25,030 bases of DNA from positions 1 through 25,030 of the forward strand of contig CAYGQD010000087.1 of NCBI GenBank assembly GCA_964351855.1, written 5' to 3'. This document shows positions 23,473 through 25,030 of the stretch, piece by piece. Both the position numbers and the translations under genes were made by a program. This stretch comes from JBCDHN01 sp964351855. Its GTDB lineage: Bacteria > Verrucomicrobiota > Verrucomicrobiia > Verrucomicrobiales > DEV007. Positions within the stretch are counted from its first letter, which is position 1. Each line of letters starts with the position of its first letter. A model generated the notes under the pieces. That model ran no database searches and was not told the DNA's origin. It was given only the letters and a program-made list of their open reading frames with translations.

Positions 23473-24777
23473 ATGCGTAGATACCTTTTTATTGCCGCGA
23501 TCATAGGCTCCATCGCCGTTTTCGTGACGATCCTCCTCTTCGAATTCGGCCTTCTGACTGCGGCCGCGACCAAATTGGCGACGTTTTATGCGAATGCAGG
23601 CCTGATCGATCACGGGCGAGAGCCTAAACGCGTTCTACACTACATCTCATTTGTGGTTCTGGCGTATGCGATGGCTTGGGCGGTGATTGATATCCCGAAA
23701 GTGTTCAACAAGGTGATGGTGGCCCTGGCTGCGATGATGCTGGTGTTGGCGTTTTCCGCAGTAGCCGTGACTTTGGGGATGTTTTTCGAGCCATTTTCAT
23801 CACTTACAGCGCTCTTTGTCGCTGCGGGCCTTAGTCTGGTCTACTCGGTCACGGAACATGGATCGCGAAAGCGAGTTCTTCACACCGTGCTGGGAGGAAG
23901 AGTTTCCGAAAAGAGTTTCTATGGATTGATGGACGGTGGGCGTCCCGATTTCTTGGACGGCCAGAATCGAGAGGTTTCCATTCTCACGGTGCGCATCTTC
24001 AATCACGCTCAAATTCGCACCGTCATCTCACCAAAGGAGTTGATCGAGATGACCAACCTGTTCCTCCAGAATTCCGGTGAGTTTCTCACCAGTCGGGGAG
24101 GATATCTGGACGAATCCAGTCCGGACTGTGTTCGGGTCTACTTCGGAGTCTTGGATCGACTGCCCGATCACCCATTTCGGGCCTGCCAAGCCGCCTTGGA
24201 ACTCCGCCAGCGACTGGACAATCTCAACCTCGAGCTGGAGAAGCGCTATTTTCAGCGTTTTTTTTACGGGATCGCGATTAGCTCGGAGCCGATGACGCTG
24301 GGAATCTACGAATCTGAGAACGACGTCAGGCTCAGCGCGGTGGGGGAGGTGATCGAGTTTGTCCGGAAGTTGAGTGCCGCCAACAGTCAGTATGGATCGG
24401 ATATTCTGATCAGCGCGCGCACTTACTCGATTGTCCAAGAAACCTTCGCGGTTCGTCCGATGGAGATGATCTACGATGCGGCTGCTGAACTGATGTCAGA
24501 GGTTTACGAATTGGTCGATCTCAAAGCGAATCTGAGTGAGGAGGAAGAAGCTGCTCGAAAGGCGTTTTGGCAGGGATTGATTCTCTATCGAGAGGGGCGG
24601 GGGGAGGAGGCGCTCAAGGTGCTCAGCGAATTGCGAGCGCAGTATCCCAATGATCGACCGCTCCACTATTTCATCGACCGTTGCCAGAGTAACATGGTCG
24701 AGCTCACCGTGAAATCGCCCACGGATCCCGATGCGTTTTTAATGCATGGTCATGCGCGAGTGCTCCATACGCTGTGA
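23473..24777 (+). CDS. Membrane protein with degenerate class III cyclase domain and TPR-like tail
   Basis: A 434-residue protein. Four N-terminal hydrophobic segments (about 5-25, 55-75, 80-103 and 110-126) are followed by a nucleotide-cyclase-like domain (about 165-345) and a TPR-like C-terminus (ARKAFWQGLILYREGRGEEALKVLSEL, from 361). The cyclase fold is recognisable from EVSILTVRIF, GGYLDESSPDCVRVYFG, FFYGIAISS and VGEVIEFVRKLSAANSQYGSDILIS. Key positions are changed: Arg174 sits where the first metal-binding Asp of FxDI is expected, Pro217 replaces the Gly of the GD motif, and Glu295 and Lys299 stand where the catalytic Asn and Arg normally are. It is probably catalytically inactive and may act as a binding or regulatory domain. 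It lies between the ClpX-like gene (33 bp) and recR, whose GTG start overlaps its TGA stop. Confidence 0.82.
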   Translation: MRRYLFIAAIIGSIAVFVTILLFEFGLLTAAATKLATFYANAGLIDHGREPKRVLHYISFVVLAYAMAWAVIDIPKVFNKVMVALAAMMLVLAFSAVAVTLGMFFEPFSSLTALFVAAGLSLVYSVTEHGSRKRVLHTVLGGRVSEKSFYGLMDGGRPDFLDGQNREVSILTVRIFNHAQIRTVISPKELIEMTNLFLQNSGEFLTSRGGYLDESSPDCVRVYFGVLDRLPDHPFRACQAALELRQRLDNLNLELEKRYFQRFFYGIAISSEPMTLGIYESENDVRLSAVGEVIEFVRKLSAANSQYGSDILISARTYSIVQETFAVRPMEMIYDAAAELMSEVYELVDLKANLSEEEEAARKAFWQGLILYREGRGEEALKVLSELRAQYPNDRPLHYFIDRCQSNMVELTVKSPTDPDAFLMHGHARVLHTL

Positions 24778-25030
24778 AACTGGATTACCCGCCCGTTGTT
24801 CAAGCGCTCATTCTGCAACTGAAGCGGCTGCCGGGAATCGGACCGCGAAGTGCGGAGAGAATGGCCCTCTGGTTTTTGCAACAAGACGGGAAGATCCTGT
24901 TGGATCTTGCTCAGACCCTGGAGATTCTGGAGACGCAGATCGAGTGCTGCCGACTGTGCGGTTTTTTCGCGACGCCTGAAGGATGTGCGATTTGTAACGA
25001 TTCCGAGCGGGATGAGAGTGTTCTTTGTGT
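24774..25030 (+). CDS. recR: Recombination protein RecR (5' part)
   Basis: The first 85 codons of recR; the gene runs off the right edge. The GTG start at 24774 overlaps the stop of the cyclase-like gene (GTGA). The peptide contains the helix-hairpin-helix LKRLPGIGPRSAERMALWFL and a zinc finger (CCRLCGFFATPEGCAIC) with four Cys as C-x2-C and C-x2-C, continuing into CNDSERDESVLCV before the Toprim domain. RecR loads with RecO and RecF to help RecA onto gapped DNA. The sequence is close to the family throughout, and coupling to the upstream gene is likely. Confidence 0.95.
   Translation, partial: MKLDYPPVVQALILQLKRLPGIGPRSAERMALWFLQQDGKILLDLAQTLEILETQIECCRLCGFFATPEGCAICNDSERDESVLC

Noticed and set aside
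1..25030. tRNA, rRNA, CRISPR, insertion-sequence and phage features
   Set aside because: I looked for T-loop-like motifs, repeated spacers, transposase motifs and terminal inverted repeats by eye and saw none; a covariance-model scan would be needed to exclude small RNAs.

Overview
This window is a gene-dense bacterial stretch with about 20 genes, almost no non-coding space, and no RNA gene, insertion sequence or CRISPR array that I can see. The best taxonomic hint is the pair at 14.2-18.8 kb: a DUF1501 protein with a twin-arginine signal next to a large PSCyt1/PSCyt2/LamG/PSD1 cytochrome. This pair is typical of Verrucomicrobiota and Planctomycetota. Ordinary Gram-negative outer-membrane genes (lptE, a bamD-like gene) and few clear Shine-Dalgarno sequences make Verrucomicrobiota my preferred guess. 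That is inference from gene content only.

Layout. (1) 1-2281, minus: a three-gene unit with a winged-helix/GrpE-like protein, an Hsp70-like ATPase lacking a substrate-binding domain, and the start of a third gene that runs off the left edge. (2) 2390-6537, minus: bamD-like TPR protein, lptE lipoprotein, rsmI, a sugar-phosphate isomerase/epimerase-like protein and a GtrA-family membrane protein. These are envelope and housekeeping genes, tightly spaced. (3) 6684-12071, plus: tmk and a DNA polymerase III delta' gene overlap by 20 bp, followed by a 1220-residue protein joining TerB-like, two FHA-like, ABCG ATPase and ABC-2 membrane domains. (4) 12068-13366, minus: a soluble hybrid histidine kinase whose stop codon interlocks with that of the ABC gene. 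(5) 13469-14224, plus: a membrane-anchored thermonuclease-like protein. (6) 14234-21726, minus: a small membrane protein, a patatin-like lipoprotein, a tRNA-dihydrouridine synthase, the PSD1 cytochrome and the DUF1501 protein. (7) 21796-25030, plus: a ClpX-like unfoldase without a zinc domain and with a second copy of its small domain, a membrane protein with a degenerate cyclase domain and a TPR-like tail, and the 5' part of recR.

The most unusual items are the ClpX-like protein with a duplicated small domain, the TerB-FHA-FHA-ABCG fusion, the Hsp70-like/GrpE-like pair, and several enzyme-family proteins with substituted catalytic or metal-binding positions (cyclase-like protein, isomerase-like protein, and the Pro-to-Gln H-box of the kinase). 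I see no single large new system. The novelty lies in domain architectures.
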